NCBI GenBank assembly: GCA_963820775.1
Contig: CAWGBF010000015.1
Coordinates: forward strand, 434,001 to 498,000
DNA: 64,000 nt
Reading direction: 5' to 3'
Source: Roseiarcus sp963820775
GTDB lineage: Bacteria > Pseudomonadota > Alphaproteobacteria > Rhizobiales > Beijerinckiaceae
The position numbers were made by a program, and so were the translations under genes. The notes under the pieces were generated by a model. The model saw only the letters and a list, made by a program, of their open reading frames with translations, had not been told where the DNA came from and ran no database searches. This document shows, piece by piece, positions 9,835 to 18,478 of this stretch (positions are counted from its first letter, which is position 1; each line of letters opens with the position of its first letter).

Positions 9835-10375
9835 TCGGCGCAGACAAGCGTACAACGCCGAGGAGTTCGTTAATGAACTGCGCTCGATGAACGCCACGCC
9901 TCCTCTAGGTTTAGAACCATACAGTTTGTTGATCTTGATTGTATATTTTCCGGCTGATTAAATCTTTCTGGGTGATCAGCGTGGCGAAGAGCTTGTTCTG
10001 GTTATCGGATGAGGCCTGGAAGTCGCCTAGCCCGCATTTGCCACCGCAGGCCGGGCCAGCCGCGCGTCGACGACCCCGGGGTCATCTCGGGCATCCAGGA
10101 CGTCTTGAAGACGGGCTGTTGATAGCGCAGCGTTCCGCGATCGAGGGCCGGCCACTCTCGGATATAGCGGCGAGAACTCGCCCGAAAGGCCGACGCCGCC
10201 TCATTCGTGATGCCGCGCATGGCCGAAGCGGATGGTCCTAACCAGTGCTTCGAGATCGACATAGCTGAAAAGCAATCCAGACCGCTTTCCCCCGTCCCGC
10301 ATCCGCTCGCCTCTGCCAACGCGCCAGAAGCACACACAATTCGTCGTTGCGAGGGACTTTTCAACGGCCTGCTAG
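9835..10375 (+). mobile_element. Degraded IS remnants (relative of the 10879 element plus an IS1031-like piece)
   Basis: Positions 9845-9902 translate, with a small gap, to AYNAEEFVNELRSMNATP, nearly the same as AYDAEDFVNELRSMNTTP in the transposase at 11218. At 9980-10126 another IS5-group remnant reads LFWLSDEAWKSPSPHLPPQ then RVDDPGVISGIQDVLKTGC. At 10353-10375 the terminal repeat GACTTTTCAACGGCCTGCTAG occurs alone, matching the ends at 10879 and 21021. The pieces fit one degenerate copy in plus orientation with another IS inserted in it. The rest of the interval shows no gene. Confidence 0.65.
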
Positions 10376-10418
10376 GCCAACCGTCGTTCGCGTCCGTAGG
10401 GATCCAGCGCGTCTCTCA

Positions 10419-10778
10419 TCAAGAAAAATGTGGGTCGAAAGCGCGGTCGAAACGCACGGCCAGCAAGTCCATGCGTTCCCCCAGTCGAAGCTCCAGATCA
10501 TGAATATCAGCGCGACTGGGGAGCCCGCCAATCGTCTCTCGTAGACGATAGTGATCGTCGTGCAGTAGCGCCAGACGCTCAGCAAGACGTAGGAGCGCGG
10601 ATTCATTGGCGGACTGTGACACGTCCAGATCATGTCGCTGTTGCCGAACCGCAATTTCGAGAGTGTGAAGCCGAGTCAAAAGCCGCCAGACAAATCCGGC
10701 GGCGCTCGCGCCGATTGAAGCCAATCCAGCGACGGCCCACTGAAGAAAGCCCCAGGGCGGACTTTCGGGTGAACTCAT
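10419..10778 (-). CDS. Small phage membrane protein with coiled coil
   Basis: 119 aa. An N-terminal hydrophobic segment (FLQWAVAGLASIGASAAGFVW, residues 12-32) is followed by a long charged helix (RLHTLEIAVRQQRHDLDVSQ to DIHDLELRLGERMDLLAVRF) with heptad spacing. This layout is common for small proteins in phage lysis regions (spanin or DUF2730-like), but I cannot name the family. It is the last readable prophage gene before fmt. A 5-family IS lies just upstream. Confidence 0.6.
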   Translation of the reverse strand: MSSPESPPWGFLQWAVAGLASIGASAAGFVWRLLTRLHTLEIAVRQQRHDLDVSQSANESALLRLAERLALLHDDHYRLRETIGGLPSRADIHDLELRLGERMDLLAVRFDRAFDPHFS

Positions 10779-10877
10779 TCAGTCCTCCGTGGAGCTTGCT
10801 CACGGCGGCGTCCCGCGAGTCGTGCGCCGAACCAAAGAGGCACAACAGAGCAGAGCCGCGAATTAGTCGTAGCTGAC

Positions 10878-11221
10878 CTAGCAGGCTGTTGAAGAAGTCT
10901 CACGTTTGGCTTTGAGGAGGGCTTCGTCGCCGTTGTGATAGGCGAATTCGATCGCGATGGAGCCGTCGTCGAGCAGTTCGGCAGAGCCGTCGCCGGAGAC
11001 TTCGTCCATTTCGTCGAACCCCTCCCACGTGAACCCGACCGACGACCGGCTGTATTCGATGTCGAGGCCGGCCTGGAGAGCGCCGAAGGCGATTTCGCCG
11101 CGACCGTGGTCGGTGATCGTGATGGCCGCTGGCCCACAGAGGTCGAGATGATCGCGATCCCAAAGTCGGCCTCGACGATCCGCCAACGGCCGACGAGTGT
11201 GCAGTTCGCTGGCGCGCTCAT
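10878..11221 (-). pseudogene. IS passenger gene, single-base frameshift
   Basis: Starts MSAPANCTLVGRWRIVEADF at ATG 11221, overlapping the transposase stop (ATGA). Near 11165 one base appears lost; the frame then continues RDHLDLCGPAAITITDHGR, VGFTWEGFDEMDEVSGDG, and ends TSSTAC with its stop inside the terminal repeat. Acidic passenger proteins of this kind follow the transposase in related IS elements. Function unknown. Downstream of the lesion a shorter frame is open from about 11186. Confidence 0.65.
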
Positions 11222-12387
11222 GCCGGCGTCGTCAGCAGTTTGGGCAACCGCGCCAGGTTGTAGGCCGCAGCCGTGAAGGTGAAGGTCCATCCGACGCGAT
11301 CGCGTCCCCGGAACTTGGTCTTCTCCTGCCCGCCGATCGTCTTCATCCAGCCGAAGGCTTCCTCGATCCGTTTGCGGATGCGCTGGCTGACGGCGTATCC
11401 GGCGTGTCGCGCGGTGCGGCCGTCGATCGCCGACGAGCGGCCGTTTGTGTTCTGCGCCACGTGCGGCGTCGTGTTCATCGAGCGCAACTCGTTGACGAAG
11501 TCCTCGGCGTCGTAGGCTTTGTCGGCGCCGACTGTGATCGCGTGCGGCCGATCGGCGCGCGGTTCGATCAGGTGCGGCGCCGCAATCCGCTCCGCGTGGC
11601 CGTCGGCCTGGGTCAGACAGGCGTCGACCAAAAGGCCGTTGCGGTTCTCCATCAGCGCATGCCCCATGAAACAGAGCTTCGCCTCCTCGCCCGGCCCCTT
11701 GCGATAGAGCCTCGCATCCGGATCGGTGGTCGAGGCGTGCGTGTCGTTCGATCGTTTCTCGCCGTGGAAATCCGTCTCCCGGTTCCGGCCGCCCGCATTG
11801 GCCGGCGGTTCGTCGCCATCCTTCGGCTTGAAGCTTTTCATCGACGCCCAAGCTTCGACCAGCGCGCCGTCGACCGAAAAGTGGTCCGTGCTGAGCAGCC
11901 GCTTGATCCGCGGCTGCGCCAGAACCGCGCTCAAGAGCTTGGCGGCAATGTCGCCTTCCAGCCGCCGATCGCGGTTCTTGGAAAATGTCGAGTGATCCCA
12001 CGCCGCATCGTCGACGCCGATGCCGACAAACCAGCGAAACAAGAGATCGAACTCCAGCCGATCCATCAACTGCCGCTCCGAGCGGATCGAATAGAACGCT
12101 TGCAGGAGCATCGCTCTCAGCAATTTCTCCGGCGGAATCGACGGCCGTCCGATCCGCAAGTACAACGCCGAAAAATCGCCGGCGAGCGCAGCCAGAGCCG
12201 CGTTCACAATCAGGCGGATCGTCCGCAGCGGATGATCCTTGCCAACCCGCGCCTCGAGATCGACGCAACTGAACAGCGCCCCCGACCGTTCGTCCTCGCC
12301 TCGCATGATTCGGTCCCCGCACCTTCGCGCGGAAAGCAGAATCACATCAAAACTCCCGTGGCCAGGGACTTCTTCAACACCCTGCTA
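10879..12387 (-). mobile_element. IS5-family element with TAGCAGGCTGTTGAA ends
   Basis: Both ends read inward as TAGCAGGCTGTTGAAGAAGTC (left) and the complement TTAGCAGGGTGTTGAAGAAGTC (right). The element is probably bounded by a TA duplication. It carries two minus-strand genes that overlap by ATGA: a transposase and a small passenger. It sits between the 119-aa gene and the holin gene of the prophage. The same ends bound the 117-bp MITE at 21021. Confidence 0.85.
11218..12306 (-). CDS. IS5-family transposase, intact
   Basis: 362 aa from ATG 12306. N-terminal DUF772 region (IPPEKLLRAMLLQAFYSIRS), then the DDE core: DHFSVDGALVEAWASMKSFK (Asp), TVGADKAYDAEDFVNELRSM (Asp), and RIRKRIEEAFGWMKTIGG (Glu). 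The last 100 residues match family length and end AAYNLARLPKLLTTPA. No lesion is visible, so it may still be active and could act on the MITE at 21021. Confidence 0.92.
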   Translation of the reverse strand: MRGEDERSGALFSCVDLEARVGKDHPLRTIRLIVNAALAALAGDFSALYLRIGRPSIPPEKLLRAMLLQAFYSIRSERQLMDRLEFDLLFRWFVGIGVDDAAWDHSTFSKNRDRRLEGDIAAKLLSAVLAQPRIKRLLSTDHFSVDGALVEAWASMKSFKPKDGDEPPANAGGRNRETDFHGEKRSNDTHASTTDPDARLYRKGPGEEAKLCFMGHALMENRNGLLVDACLTQADGHAERIAAPHLIEPRADRPHAITVGADKAYDAEDFVNELRSMNTTPHVAQNTNGRSSAIDGRTARHAGYAVSQRIRKRIEEAFGWMKTIGGQEKTKFRGRDRVGWTFTFTAAAYNLARLPKLLTTPA

Positions 12388-12404
12388 AGCATGTCGTCAA
12401 TTCC

Positions 12405-12851
12405 TTAGACGAAATTTTTCGCTATGGGATCCGACGCTTGAAATCTCGAGGGAGGGACGGAAATTGCACTGGCTTTCGCTTGTAGCTTACCGATTTCGCC
12501 CGCGACAAGTCGGCCGAGATCCTCTGGAGTTTTACCGACAGCCCTGACAGCTTCAGGCATCGCCGCGGCTATGCGTGCAGCGGCTGCCGCGATCGCCGGC
12601 GATGTTACGGTAATGGATCGAGATGACAAGTTATCAGTCGCCTCGGCTACGAGAACTCCTGCTTCGGTCTGCGCAGCTTGACGAAGCGAATCGACATAGG
12701 CTGATTGCAGCGTGACGCCGGTCCATCTCTTCAGCAGCGCGACCCCAAACGTTACGGCCACGCCCACTATCGCCGTGACAACGGCGGATATTATTGGACG
12801 CAAGGTCTCGACAATCGGGCCCGCCGCGATCGCGGATGCTGTATCGGTCAT
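12405..12851 (-). CDS. Holin-like phage membrane protein
   Basis: 148 aa from ATG 12851, inside a longer frame. One strong transmembrane helix (IISAVVTAIVGVAVTFGVAL, residues ~21-40) is followed by LLKRWTGVTLQSAYVDSLRQ and an Ala-rich amphipathic tail. This resembles holins of the LLH superfamily (a short N-terminus, a TM helix, then a soluble tail). Holins form membrane lesions that release endolysin. Position near a peptidoglycan-binding gene supports a lysis role. The exact family is a moderate inference. Confidence 0.6.
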   Translation of the reverse strand: MTDTASAIAAGPIVETLRPIISAVVTAIVGVAVTFGVALLKRWTGVTLQSAYVDSLRQAAQTEAGVLVAEATDNLSSRSITVTSPAIAAAAARIAAAMPEAVRAVGKTPEDLGRLVAGEIGKLQAKASAISVPPSRFQASDPIAKNFV

Positions 12852-12915
12852 AGAAATCTCCCGTGTCTCTTGGCTTAAGACTCCCAAAGTGCGCGGACCG
12901 GTCGTTTGCGCAGGA

Positions 12916-13035
12916 CTATTTCGCTTCCGCTTTTTTGCTGCGCCGCTGCATCGCGACCGCTACCAGGAGTAAGAGCTCGGCGCGCGTCAAAGGATTCGGG
13001 TTGGACGGAATCTGAGAGTGGAGTGCCTTCGCCAC
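12916..13035 (-). CDS. Tiny phage ORF (39 aa), hydrophobic segment
   Basis: GTG-start frame reading MAKALHSQIPSNPNPLTRAE followed by LLLLVAVAMQRRSKKAEAK. The N-terminus is polar, then a short hydrophobic run and a basic tail. It lies between the holin-like gene and an IS256 left end, so it could also be the 3' end of a gene cut by that insertion. No clear ribosome-binding site. Confidence 0.35.
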   Translation of the reverse strand: MAKALHSQIPSNPNPLTRAELLLLVAVAMQRRSKKAEAK

Positions 13036-13077
13036 TATTCAAATGACCATGCGAGCCGCTCTCGGAGCAGTTGTCAG

Positions 13078-14148
13078 GGTGAAGGCTTAAGTTTGCTGGA
13101 AAAGGTTTGGGATGCACCCTGCCTGAATCGCAACAGGAAGGCGGGCTTTCGGTTGGCGCCGGCGGCCCGCAGGGAGTATCCCGATGGAGAGACTATCCGC
13201 GCCGGAGCGCACGCGCGAGGAGTTTCGCGCCTTGATGAACGGAGAACTGGGGACAGTGGCGGGTCGAAGCGATCTGGTGCGCCTGGCGCTGCGATTGATC
13301 GTCGAGGGAGGCGCTTGAAGGCGAGGTGGCCGACGTGCTTGGCCGCGAGCGCTATGAGCGGAGCGAAGGGGAAAGGCCGGCTACCGCAATGGTTATCGGC
13401 CGGGCAAGGTGAAGACCGCGGAAGGCATGGTGGACTATTCGGCCCCGCAGCTTCGCGACATGTCTGAGCCGTTCGTCTCCAGCGTACGGGCTGCGCTTTC
13501 GGGGCGCACGCGGGAGCTGGAGCGACTGGCGGTCGAACTGTACGACGAGGCTTATCGGCGCGCGACATCGAGGACAGGTTCACCGACGGCGGGCAGATGG
13601 CTTCTGTCGCGGACGGCGGTGAGCGAGATTACCGAACGGCTGTGGGCCGAGTACGAAGACTTCTGCAAGCGCGACCTCTCCGAGCGCGCGATCGTCTATC
13701 TGTTCGTCGACGGCATTGCCGAGCGGTTGGGCCGGGCCAGCGGCGGGAGGCGGTTGTTGCCGCCTTGGGGCATTGGCGAGGGTGGACGCAAATCGCTGCT
13801 GGGGCTGATGACGGGTTCGAAGGAGGACGTCGAGACGGTTCGAGCATTCTCCCAGGACCTGCGCGCCAGAGGAGTCGGCGATCCGCTGCTCGTGGTCTCC
13901 GACAGAGATCGAGGAATGCTGTCCGCGATCGGAGCGCCAGCGCTGCGTGGCGCACCGGATGCACAATCTCCCGGCCAAGGTCCCGACCGACCTATGGCCG
14001 GAGTTAAAGGCGCGGGTTGCCGCCTGCTATCAGGCGCCCTCGCGCGCGATCGCGCGCCAACGGGCTACCGGCGTTCGCACCGACTACGCCGATTCTTCTG
14101 CCGAGCGCGCTCGCCCGTTTCGAAGATGCTCTCGAGGCCTGCATCGCA
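13078..14148 (+). pseudogene. IS256-family element, left part (copy D), frameshifted and truncated
   Basis: Left end GGTGAAGGCTTAAGTTTGCT at 13078. The transposase starts MERLSAPERTREEFRALMNG near 13183, loses frame at DRRGRRL (an extra G near 13305), resumes KTAEGMVDYSAPQLRDMSEP, and later shows ERAIVYLFVDGIAERL and LLVVSDRDRGML. It breaks at EACIA near 14148 into a phage gene on the other strand. The missing 3' third has a matching type at 17706. Confidence 0.85.
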
Positions 14149-14665
14149 GAAGGTGGTCCGAGCGGCTTTAGCTCGATGAGCAGCTTTCCTTCCGTCTGCG
14201 TGCCGGCAACTCCGTCGGCGATGATTCCGGCGTGCATCTGGAAGCTCGTGACAACTTGTCGCGTTTTGGGGCCGTAATTGCCGTCGACCGTAACGCGATA
14301 CCCAAGTATCTTGAGCGCTTGTTGAACACCGCTGGTGGTGCGAGCGTCCAGCGTGCCGGACGCCATTGAGATCATTGGCGAGGATGCTGACTCATCAGGC
14401 GACAACAGAGACGGCCTCCGCGGCTTATGCGGAAACCACACGTCGGGGAAATCGCCCTTACGATGCTCGCTGTCGACCATGCTGACAAATTTCTCCACGC
14501 AGACAGGGTCATCCGAAGGATCGTGATGGCCACCGCCAGCGGCGCCGAGATCACTATGCGAGGTGATGTCCGGCCCGACGCCTGCACGCTAATCGCGAAC
14601 CGGAATTTGGAAATGATGTCAAAATTGGGGGACGGTCTCAGAGAAGATGGAAGAAAGTCCGTCAT
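14149..14665 (-). pseudogene. Phage peptidoglycan-binding protein, frameshifted and cut by IS256
   Basis: Starts at ATG 14665 (MTDFLPSSLRPSPNFDIISK, with CGAGGGG upstream). Near 14583 the coding frame shifts to GPDITSHSDLGAAGGGHH and VEKFVSMVDSEHRKGDFPDV. The clear part is a PG_binding_1 repeat: SGVQQALKILGYRVTVDGNY, GPKTRQVVTSFQMHAGIIAD, GVAGTQTEGKLLIELKP. Such domains anchor cell-wall enzymes to peptidoglycan. Any catalytic C-terminus was removed by the IS256 fragment. Probably the remains of the endolysin or a cell-wall-binding accessory. Confidence 0.7.
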
Positions 14666-14693
14666 CGGCAAACCCCTCGTTAGCGCCATATGC

Positions 14694-14715
14694 AAAAAAC
14701 GCTCCCCTTGGGGAG
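14694..14715 (-). terminator. Rho-independent terminator
   Basis: On the minus strand CTCCCCAAGGGGAG is followed by CGTTTTTTG: a 6-bp GC-rich stem with a T run. It lies 160 bp after the glycosyltransferase stop and just before the peptidoglycan-binding gene. The 160 bp between (14716-14877) shows no gene. Confidence 0.6.
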
Positions 14716-14877
14716 TAGGACCCGCTCAAGCAACTGGAAGCAGTTGTCTCGCAGGTCACTTAATTGGCCTCATTCGCTTTCTATGCGAAGACAGATTTGA
14801 CGCCTTTGCTGAACCGTCCTGCGGCGAAAGTGCTATTTTGTGAATTGGAAGTCGTGATGAAGCACGAGTGCCCCTTG

Positions 14878-15825
14878 TTATGTCAGGGTGTTTACGTCTT
14901 CCTCACGCGCGCGGAGGTAGCAGTCGAAGGCGCGCTCGAGGTTGGGCTTGGCGCCGGAGAATTCCAGGACACCATAGGTGTTGCGCTTGAGGTCGATCGT
15001 CGGGTCGAAACTGCTGTCGAGGAACATCTGCCAGCGAGACTGATAGCCGCGGTCGCTCTTGCGGCCGTGGAAAGGATGCTCGATCGTGCCGTGGATGAAT
15101 CCGAGCTTACCGTTGACCTCGAAGGCAGCGCGGGTCGCCCACGAGGCGATTGAGTTCTTATAGCCTTCGCTCACATCCACAGGCACGGAGGCCTCGTGAT
15201 TGCCGACCATGCCGAGCGCCATATGATAGTCGCCGGAGCCCATGGCTCCGATTTCGAGCAGGCCGCCGATGCGGTCGAGGACGCGCCGCTGCCAGCCCCA
15301 TGCGTAGCCTGGATGTGGATAGATGTTATAGCCGCCGTTGAAAGTCCAGAAGGAGGGGCTGGTGGCTACCACCGGCTTGCCCGCGTGCCAGACGGAGGCA
15401 AAGCTTTTGTGCGTTTGCACGTGCTCGTCATGGGGCCCAAGGTCGTAGGCGGTGTCCCAGGGCTGAATGACGGGATAAAGGTCGAGCGCCGCCAACGCCT
15501 CGGTTGCCCACCCGGCGCGGCGGAAGGTAATGTCAGCGTCGAGGACGGCGATTTTGTCCGCGCCCGGCGGCAAATGCGCGATGGCGATATTGAGCAGGCA
15601 CTCCTTCGACCAAGCCATGGTGGTGGCGCGAAGCGGGATATGAGCGACACGGGCCGACGCTACGTCTGCTAGATCGTAGTCGCGGGAACCATAGGCGCAT
15701 TCTGCCAACGACACATGGACATTGGGTTCCTTTAGCCAGTCAGCGACGGCAGCACGCGCGAGCACAGTGCGCGAGCGCCAGCGCAGGGGATTCGCCACGC
15801 AGGCGACAACAAAAAGCGTTTCCAT
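14878..15825 (-). CDS. Prophage-encoded glycosyltransferase-like protein (GT-A type)
   Basis: 315 aa from ATG 15825, with GGAG 6 nt upstream; the longer frame to 15990 is rejected. It starts METLFVVACVANPLRWRSRT and carries KIAVLDADITFRRAGW near residue 110, a DxD motif that would bind a metal-nucleotide sugar. Aromatic motifs PVIQPWDTAYDLGPHDEH and TFNGGYNIYPHPGYAWGWQR follow. Phage enzymes of this kind may modify host surface polysaccharide to block superinfection or alter virion glycans; the substrate is unknown. A terminator follows. Confidence 0.7.
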   Translation of the reverse strand: METLFVVACVANPLRWRSRTVLARAAVADWLKEPNVHVSLAECAYGSRDYDLADVASARVAHIPLRATTMAWSKECLLNIAIAHLPPGADKIAVLDADITFRRAGWATEALAALDLYPVIQPWDTAYDLGPHDEHVQTHKSFASVWHAGKPVVATSPSFWTFNGGYNIYPHPGYAWGWQRRVLDRIGGLLEIGAMGSGDYHMALGMVGNHEASVPVDVSEGYKNSIASWATRAAFEVNGKLGFIHGTIEHPFHGRKSDRGYQSRWQMFLDSSFDPTIDLKRNTYGVLEFSGAKPNLERAFDCYLRAREEDVNTLT

Positions 15826-15907
15826 CGGATCTCCGGGCGGCCGACACCATGGTTTGGCAAGTGGCGGTAGTTGTGAACCTGTTGGCCGAAGCGCGGTTCC
15901 TATTCGA

Positions 15908-16234
15908 TTATATTCGCGTCGCGAGTTTGAAAATGAGCCAGCCCGGAAGCGCAAGCTCGATGAGCCACAGGCGATCATCGTCGCAGTCACTTCGCGGAAC
16001 TGCGACGGCGTGCTCTGCCGCCTTAGAATGCTCGGCGAGCAGCGCGCCCAGCGCGCTGAGGGTCAATCTGGACGATCGCTGCGATTGGCGTGGCGCGACG
16101 AATGCTTGACCTGTGTTCGCCGAATGGACGGAGTCGATCGTTCTTTTGGGTCGCGAAGTGATAGTCTTCGTGAACCGATCATATGCTTGGCCTCTATCGA
16201 GGCTGAAGCCCTCGCCCTCACGCTTGAACAGCAA
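15908..16234 (-). CDS. Small hypothetical ORF
   Basis: An open frame downstream of the secreted 130-aa gene. The second half (TLSALGALLAEHSKAAEHAV ... LWLIELALPGWLIFKLATRI) has GC-rich third positions and a hydrophobic C-terminus, so part is probably coding. No ATG and no good ribosome-binding site; a TTG at 16066 would give about 52 aa. No family recognised. Confidence 0.3.
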   Translation of the reverse strand: MLFKREGEGFSLDRGQAYDRFTKTITSRPKRTIDSVHSANTGQAFVAPRQSQRSSRLTLSALGALLAEHSKAAEHAVAVPRSDCDDDRLWLIELALPGWLIFKLATRI

Positions 16235-16270
16235 TTCGTACTTGACACATTCAACTCGCTGTCTTCGTGA

Positions 16271-16663
16271 TCACAGTTCGTCGCCCTTGCCGTCGAGCGC
16301 GCCGGTTCTAATACCGGCGACGAGCTTTATGAGTTTTTCGTTGATTGGGATCGGAGCGCAGGCGAGCGGACCGCGGGTCCAGATAATAATGCCATTCTTT
16401 GCGCCGTCGTGAGTCGCGAGCAGTGCGCCGTCGCCGGGTGGCAAGCCTTCCGGAGTTGCAGGACTTCCAACGTAAAGGCCCTCCACGAAATGGAATTGCC
16501 CGGGCGTCAGCGCGGTGAAGTGAACGTTAGCGTCGAAGTCGGCCCAGAGCTTGGCAAGTGGCTTGCACGGCGGTGAAGGCGTTTTGTCCGTCGCAAGAGG
16601 GGCACCTCTGATCTCTGGATTAAGTCCGAGGACGAGGGCGGAGATGATGGTGATCCGTAGCAC
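16271..16663 (-). CDS. Exported small protein, prophage region
   Basis: 130 aa from GTG 16663, placed 4 nt after a strong AGGAGGT. A signal peptide is evident (VLRITIISALVLGLNPEIRG with the cut near GAPLA). The mature part has CKPLAKLWADFDANVHFTAL, FHFVEGLYVGSPATPEGLPP and a Cys pair. The start upstream of the Shine-Dalgarno is rejected. No family recognised. Codon use and strand match the prophage block. Confidence 0.65.
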   Translation of the reverse strand: MLRITIISALVLGLNPEIRGAPLATDKTPSPPCKPLAKLWADFDANVHFTALTPGQFHFVEGLYVGSPATPEGLPPGDGALLATHDGAKNGIIIWTRGPLACAPIPINEKLIKLVAGIRTGALDGKGDEL

Positions 16664-16750
16664 GGGACCTCCTTTGAAATTACGAAAGAAGACGCAAAGG
16701 GAATCGAATGCGTTGTGCCTCTCATCGTCTAGAACCTTCTGCATTTGGCT

Positions 16751-17150
16751 TTACGCGTATCCTGAGTTCCTTATGTATGCGGCGCATTGGGCGGGCGGGT
16801 GCTGGGCGAGGATTTTACCGCTTGCGTCGGAGATCGCCGCGTAGCTTCGCGCTTCGGCCTTTCGCAGCAAAGTCTTGAACTTGGCGAAGACCTGCTCGAT
16901 CGGGTTGAGGTCGGGGGAGTATTTGGGCAGGAAGACGAGGCGGGCTCCGACAGCTCGGATGGCCTTCCGCACCCCCTTGCCCTTGTGGGAGCCGAGATTG
17001 TCGAGGATCACAGCGTCGCCCGGCTTGAGGGTCGGGACGAGGAACTGCTCGACATAGGCGCGCAAGCGTTCGCCATTGATGGGCCCGTCGAACAGGCAAG
17101 GCGCATCGATGCGGTCATTGCGAAGAGCGGCAAGGAACGTCGCGGTTTTG
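16751..17150 (-). pseudogene. IS630-family transposase, C-terminal fragment
   Basis: Contains the DDE_3 core: KTATFLAALRNDRIDAPCLF, DAVILDNLGSHKGKGVRKAI (second Asp) and LPKYSPDLNPIEQVFAKFKT (Glu). It ends AAYIRNSGYA. The N-terminal HTH half is missing because IS110 leader DNA starts near 17150. The open frame runs a little farther to 17209 through foreign sequence. Confidence 0.85.
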
Positions 17151-17226
17151 CACCTTACGGCCTGGACGGATACCCCGGGGGAGAGCTGGGGGAGAGCCCC
17201 GAATGACAAGCAGAGGCGCGGAAAAG

Positions 17227-17705
17227 ATGAACAACGACACCATCGGCGTCGATGTGTCGGAAGACCATCTCGACGCTCATCGCTTGGCCGACGGCGCGAG
17301 CCGCCGCTTCGCCAACGACAAGTGCGGGTATAAGGCGTTTGTGAAGGGGTGCGCGCAGACGCCTGTCGAGCGCGTCGTCGTCGAGCCGACCGGCCCCTAT
17401 CCCCGCGCCTTCGAGCGCGCCTTGAGCGCGGCCGGCGTTCCCTTCGTCAAGGTCAATCCCCGTCAGGCGCGCCGCTTCGCCGAGGCGACCGGCAAGCTGG
17501 CGAAGACCGATCGCCTGGACGCGGCGATGCTGGCTCGCATGGGCGCATTGCTGGAACTGGAGGCGCGCCAAGCCCGAAGCGAGGTCTTGCTCGAACTGAA
17601 GGAGCTATACGTCGCTCGCGAGGCCCTGGTGAGGATCGCACCGCCGCCAAGAACCGCGGAAAGACTTTGACGCTCTCGCTGTTGAAGCGTCAGAACGCGC
17701 AGCGC
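17227..17705 (+). pseudogene. IS110-family transposase, N-terminal half, joined to IS256 3' end
   Basis: Starts MNNDTIGVDVSEDHLDAHRL with the catalytic DEDD residues visible: GVDVSE, VVVEPTGPYPRAFERALSAA, AKTDRLDAAMLARMGALL. Near 17640 one base is gained or lost: the annotated frame ends RIAPPPRTAERL, while the native sequence continues DRTAAKNRGKTLTLSLLKRQ in the next frame. It then fuses to IS256 sequence at RLERLFVEER. The transposase_20 domain is missing. Confidence 0.85.
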
Positions 17706-17962
17706 CTCGAACGGCTATTCGTCGAGGAACGTCGAAGGCTGAAGATCATTCCCAACGGCTCCGGCAAGAAGCCGGTGCTCAAGCTCATGTTCGGCGCACT
17801 CATCCGCGCCGCCGAGCGCTGGCGCGGGCTGCGCTTTACGGAATTCGAGCTGGGCCAGATCGTCGCCGTCAGAAAGGACCTCGACGACGAATATCAGACT
17901 TCAATCACGCCGCTGGCCCAGTCATCCCAGCCCCGTGTTTCCAGCAAATCCAAGCCTCGACC
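17706..17962 (+). pseudogene. IS256-family fragment: transposase C-terminus and right end (copy E)
   Basis: Reads LERLFVEERRRLKIIPNGSG (with the catalytic Glu), KLMFGALIRAAERWRGLRFT and DEYQTSITPLAQSSQPRVSS. It ends in the terminal repeat GGTCGAGGCTTGGATTTGC (complement) at 17962. Differences from copies A and B put it nearer to copy D, whose 3' third is missing. The two may be halves of one rearranged element. Confidence 0.85.
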
Positions 17963-17979
17963 AATCCCTGGCTGACGAG

Positions 17980-18474
17980 TCAGGCCTTCGGAGGAAGCGA
18001 GACGACGGAATCGTCCAGTTCGTAACCGGGATCGTCTCGCGCACGCTGCTCCATGACGCCGGTTCGCTTCGTTCCCGGGCGGGCTTTCACCAACATTACT
18101 CTTCCGCCATGGCCGAGCCTGCTCTGTGCCTCGCGTAGTGTCCGTTTGAGCTTGTCGTTCAGCGTGGTCTCATAGGCGCGCGGCTGGGCGTTGCTCTGAC
18201 GTAACCACAGATCCACTCGCGCGTCGTCATCATGCGCGACAAAGGCGATGAGTTCGGCATGAGCGGGCAGCGTTGCGGGCGGCGCCGGGATAGGAAATCC
18301 CAGCATCGCATTGACTTGATATGGCGTTGCACAAGCGAGCGCGACGATGAGAACCGGGGCGGTGATCTTGGCGATAAGTGGCGCGGCAGAGGAACGAAAG
18401 AGCCACGAGGCGATGAGCGCGGCCACGAGCAGCATGGATCCGAACGAAACAGCGAAAGTACTGAAGAAGTCCAC
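17980..18474 (-). CDS. Prophage membrane protein with soluble C-terminal domain
   Basis: 164 aa from GTG 18474, which starts five bases after the stop of the upstream DUF2135-like pseudogene. Two transmembrane helices (residues ~5-24, FAVSFGSMLLVAALIASWLF; ~34-52, ITAPVLIVALACATPYQ) are followed by a soluble domain with ELIAFVAHDDDARVDLWLRQ and YETTLNDKLKRTLREAQSR. It seems to belong with the MotA-like and single-pass partner genes upstream. Family unknown. Intact, unlike its neighbours. Confidence 0.6.
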   Translation of the reverse strand: MDFFSTFAVSFGSMLLVAALIASWLFRSSAAPLIAKITAPVLIVALACATPYQVNAMLGFPIPAPPATLPAHAELIAFVAHDDDARVDLWLRQSNAQPRAYETTLNDKLKRTLREAQSRLGHGGRVMLVKARPGTKRTGVMEQRARDDPGYELDDSVVSLPPKA

Positions 18475-18478
18475 GGCT

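Noticed and set aside
9980..10364. Integrase or recombinase remnant near the right edge of the prophage
   Set aside because: The readable pieces match IS5-group transposases; the remaining minus-strand frame has no recombinase motif.
10775..12322. 515-codon minus-strand frame over the IS5-family element
   Set aside because: It is an Arg/Gly-rich shadow of the transposase in another frame; the 362-aa frame carries the DDE motifs.
11197..12408. 403-codon plus-strand frame over the same element
   Set aside because: It is antisense to a proven transposase and has no domain.
14372..14695. Separate 107-aa gene in the alternative frame of the peptidoglycan-binding region
   Set aside because: Only its first ~35 codons look coding; they join the other frame better as one frameshifted gene.
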